From Hippopus hippopus (taxonomy: Eukaryota > Mollusca > Bivalvia > Cardiida > Cardiidae), in NCBI GenBank assembly GCA_946811185.2, contig OX328108.1, forward strand, positions 9,568,412-9,632,411: DNA of 64,000 bases, given 5' to 3'. Of this stretch, positions 61,426 through 64,000 are shown piece after piece; the first letter of the stretch is position 1, and each line of letters begins with the position of its first letter. Below the pieces are notes generated by a model. That model was not told where the DNA came from, ran no database searches, and saw only the letters and a program-made list of their open reading frames with translations. The position numbers and the translations under genes are program-made.

Positions 61426-62019
61426 TTCCCAAACAATCCTGTGTTTTCACAACCCTCATGTATCACATTTTATATCATATAACCTGATCCATAAGGCTTT
61501 TCACAAAAGTTCTTGAAAGATGATGAACGATTGTCATATTTACCCAAAGTAGGAGAATTGCTGGCAGAAAGATGAATTTTAAAACAAAATAGAATGTATA
61601 CAATAGATAGAGGGACCTGGCGACTTTTGATCTAGGTTCAAAATTCATTTTTCCGCCAGTGACTAACACTTGGACAGATCATACTATAATATCTTCACAA
61701 TAAGTTCCATACTTTATAATGTTAGGATTGAAATTTATTTGCATTTTACCTCCCCATTGTTTACTTTTGGAAACTCTTTAGGCTTTAAGGTAGGAATACA
61801 TGTACACTGGTGCTGAACCAGGATTGAATTACTTATGCAGACAATGTAGACCAAGATCAGACTGCTCGGAACATGTCTGACGATGGATTTTCTCTGTTTG
61901 CTTCTTTGCCAGTATTCTGACCAAAAAAAAAGGGTTTGAAATGGAACAGCTATGGTACTGAGAACGTCCAGCTCATTTATTTAGCGATCTCATTTAGCAC
62001 TATAAGGATAAAATTATGT

Positions 62020-62410
62020 CAGAAGAGTGCCTTGCTGCCCATGAGGCAAGGATGCTCACTTTGCAATAGCACTGTTAGGATGAAAATACCTCAGGGATAT
62101 GCCTTGCAAGTATGCTTAGTTTACAAAAGCACTGTAAGGATTTAAATACATCAGGAAAATGCCTAGTTGCCCGTGAGGCAAGGATGCTTAGTTTACAAAA
62201 GCACTATAAGGATTAAATACATCAGGAAAATGCCTAGCTGCCCATGAGGCAAGGATGCTTGGTTTACAATAGCACTATAAGGATTAAATATATCAGGAAA
62301 ATGCCTAGTTGCCCATGAGGCAAGGATGTTTGATTTGCAATAGCATTATAGGGATCAAAATACATCAGCAGAGTGCCTAGCTGCCCATGACGCAAGGATT
62401 CTCGCTTTGT
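62020..62410. repeat. Minisatellite, five ~78-bp units
   Basis: Units read approximately TGCCTAGCTGCCCATGAGGC, AAGGATGCTTAGTTTACAA(A) and AGCACTATAAGGATTAAATA, then CATCAGGAAAA. One short unit lacks the GCCCATGAGGC block. An inverted stub of the unit (GTGCTATTGCAAAGTGAGCA) appears at 62659-62679. Confidence 0.75.
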
Positions 62411-62559
62411 AACAGGGGAAGGCTTTTGGTCTTACAATTTTTTTTATTTTACTATATTTCATTTTTGCACCAGTTTCATGAAGACCTGTGGGAATGTCAC
62501 ATGATCAGTAACACACATCAATAAGGAGGATGTGCATTCAAATTAATATGTATAATGAT

Positions 62560-62765
62560 GTTATATCTGATGTTATGAAAATTAGAGTTACCAACTGAGA
62601 AACAATCTTCCTGTTATTTAAGAGCTGAAAAATTTCACATTTGTATTGATATCCTAATAGTGCTATTGCAAAGTGAGCATATCTGATGTTATGAAAATTA
62701 GAGTTACCAACTGAGAAACAACCTTCCTGTTATTTAAGAGCTCAAAAATTTCACCTTTGTATTGA
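62560..62765. repeat. Direct duplication of ~80 bp around an inverted minisatellite stub
   Basis: The block containing ATCTGATGTTATGAAAATTA and TCCTGTTATTTAAGAGCT (about 62563-62652) recurs at about 62680-62768 with few changes. Between them lies the inverted stub of the 62.0-kb minisatellite. Confidence 0.7.
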
Positions 62766-62827
62766 ATATAGTGATCAAGTTTATATGAATGTAAAGAAAA
62801 ATTATATCTTAACTAGATAGCTATCTT

Positions 62828-63250
62828 TAACCCTTTATCACACAATTCTGTGTTTTAACAGCCGTGGCAGAGAAGGCTTTGGAAAACATTGTTGGAAGCG
62901 ACCAGCATTTTCTGCTTTTTCCATTGTTTTTTGTCCTTTCGCTTACAACTTCCATCATTTTAGTCACATTTAATTTTTTGTCTGTAAATGCTTTGAAATT
63001 GGATCAGTCTAAAATTTTGTTGTTTGGTATAGAGTTAACCCTTAACCACAAAATCCCGAGTTTTCACGACCTTGAAAAAGAAAGCTTTAGAAGCCATTGT
63101 AAGAAAAGGAGAAAATGCTGGTAACCTCGTTTTCCCACAATGTTTTCTAACATTTCACAGACAAATTCATTCATTTTAGCCATATTTGGTTTTTTGTCTG
63201 TAAATGCTTTGAAAATGGACCAGTTCAGACCTGTTTAGTATAGAGTTAAG
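62828..63250. mobile_element. Two adjacent family 1 hairpin MITEs
   Basis: Copies at about 62828-63036 and 63038-63248 meet near GAGTTAACCCTTAACCACAA. Both show TTTGGTATAGAGTTAA-type right ends and partial central palindromes. A further fragment lies at about 63465-63510. Confidence 0.55.
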
Positions 63251-63514
63251 GTATATACCCTCAAGTGCCCAATGACTAAAATGACAGCTTAACTGTTCCA
63301 TCCAAAATTTTACATGAAATAACTAATAGCCACAATCTGTGACAGAAACTCTAAATCTACGCAGTCTGATCTTTATCTGCACTGCACTGTTTAAAACAGC
63401 AACTAGAATTGTGCATGGTACTCTAATGGGAAAATTAATAAGGAAATTTTATAACCTTGAGGAAGAAGACTTAAAAAATGTCATGGAAAAAGGAGAAAAT
63501 ACTCACTTTTCTTA

Positions 63515-64000
63515 TTAGCTCACCTGAGCACAACATGCTCAAGGGGAGCTTTTAGGATCACCTGTTGTCCGTTGTGCGTCGTGCGTCAGTGCGTCGTGCG
63601 TCAGTGTGTCGTGCGTCGTCAACAATTCTTTAAACATCAACTCCTCCTAAACCGCTGGGCCAATTTGGACCAAACTTGGCTGGAATGTTCCTTGGGAGGT
63701 CCTCTTTGAAACTTGTTCACAGAATTTGATTCCACCAAAAACTCTGGTTGCCATGGCAACCAAATGGAATTTTCTAAGAAATTCTTTAGAAATCTTCTTC
63801 TCTGAAACCACCGGTCAGATATTAAAATAATTTCACAGAGATGTTCCTTGGGTGACCCTGTTCAAAAACTGTTCGCGAAATTTTGATCCGTCAAGAAACA
63901 TGGCTCTGGTGAATGGGGGCTACTTGCACTATACAGAAATGAAGAAATTCTTAAAAATTCTTCTTCTCTGAAACGGCTCGTCAGATTTTAAAATAATTTC
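63515..64000 (+). repeat. Hairpin-headed repeat A, 5' part running off the window
   Basis: Head AGCTCACCTGAGCACAACAT...GGGGAGCTTTT, then GTGCGTCGTGCGTCAGTGCG short repeats, then the TTGCCATGGCAACCAAA block and the CTTCTTCTCTGAAAC units. The window ends inside it. Confidence 0.75.

Overview
The window is repeat-rich animal DNA, most likely from a bivalve mollusc, carrying one almost complete integrated virus-like element. The host assignment is an inference. It rests on very low host coding density, tRNA-derived SINEs, mariner and Ty3/gypsy relics, and hairpin-headed interspersed repeats of a kind I associate with bivalve genomes. I found no convincing host protein-coding gene.

The centrepiece is at 8056-26511 (18,456 bp): a Maverick/Polinton of adintovirus-like gene content. 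It has 5'-AG...CT-3' termini, 1,047-bp terminal inverted repeats (TIRs) that are nearly identical, and a perfect 6-bp target duplication (CTAGTG at 8050-8055 and 26512-26517). It interrupts a copy of a host repeat whose uninterrupted sister units show the empty site. From left to right it encodes: a protein-primed family B DNA polymerase (-, frameshifted); a 206-aa unknown protein and a 62-aa coiled-coil protein (+); an A32/FtsK-type packaging ATPase (-); a zinc-ribbon plus phospholipase A2-like protein running out of frame into an integrase-protease fusion (+); a 780-aa repeat-built fibre-like protein (-); a penton-like minor capsid protein (+); several small virion or membrane-type proteins (+); and a double-jelly-roll major capsid protein (+). 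Replication, integration, maturation, packaging and capsid functions are therefore all represented. The element looks young, but two reading-frame breaks (in the polymerase and at the PLA2/integrase join) make autonomous activity doubtful unless they are programmed or are sequence errors.

The element has its own non-coding architecture. A roughly 120-140-bp three-hairpin module occurs 14 times, at the 3' ends of transcription units and in the TIRs. It is accompanied by CGCAC/GTGCG pentamer tracts, and all copies switch orientation near the centre of the element. The TIRs carry fragments of the two end-proximal genes: the polymerase C-terminus and a decayed MCP 3' end. This records at least two rounds of TIR growth. 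Divergent gene pairs share very short palindromic TATA-rich promoters, and several start codons are fused to an AATAAA.

Left flank (1-8049): inverted-repeat fragments, a TTAA-flanked hairpin MITE family, a SINE and isolated long hairpins. Right flank (26518-64000): the rest of the interrupted repeat with a tandem minisatellite core, several copies of related hairpin-headed repeats, a TA-flanked 1.1-kb DNA transposon nested in one of them, SINEs, a degenerate Ty3/gypsy element interrupted by another repeat, a dead mariner, and minisatellites. Long parts of 32.9-38.8 kb and 44.5-45.5 kb hold nothing I can identify.
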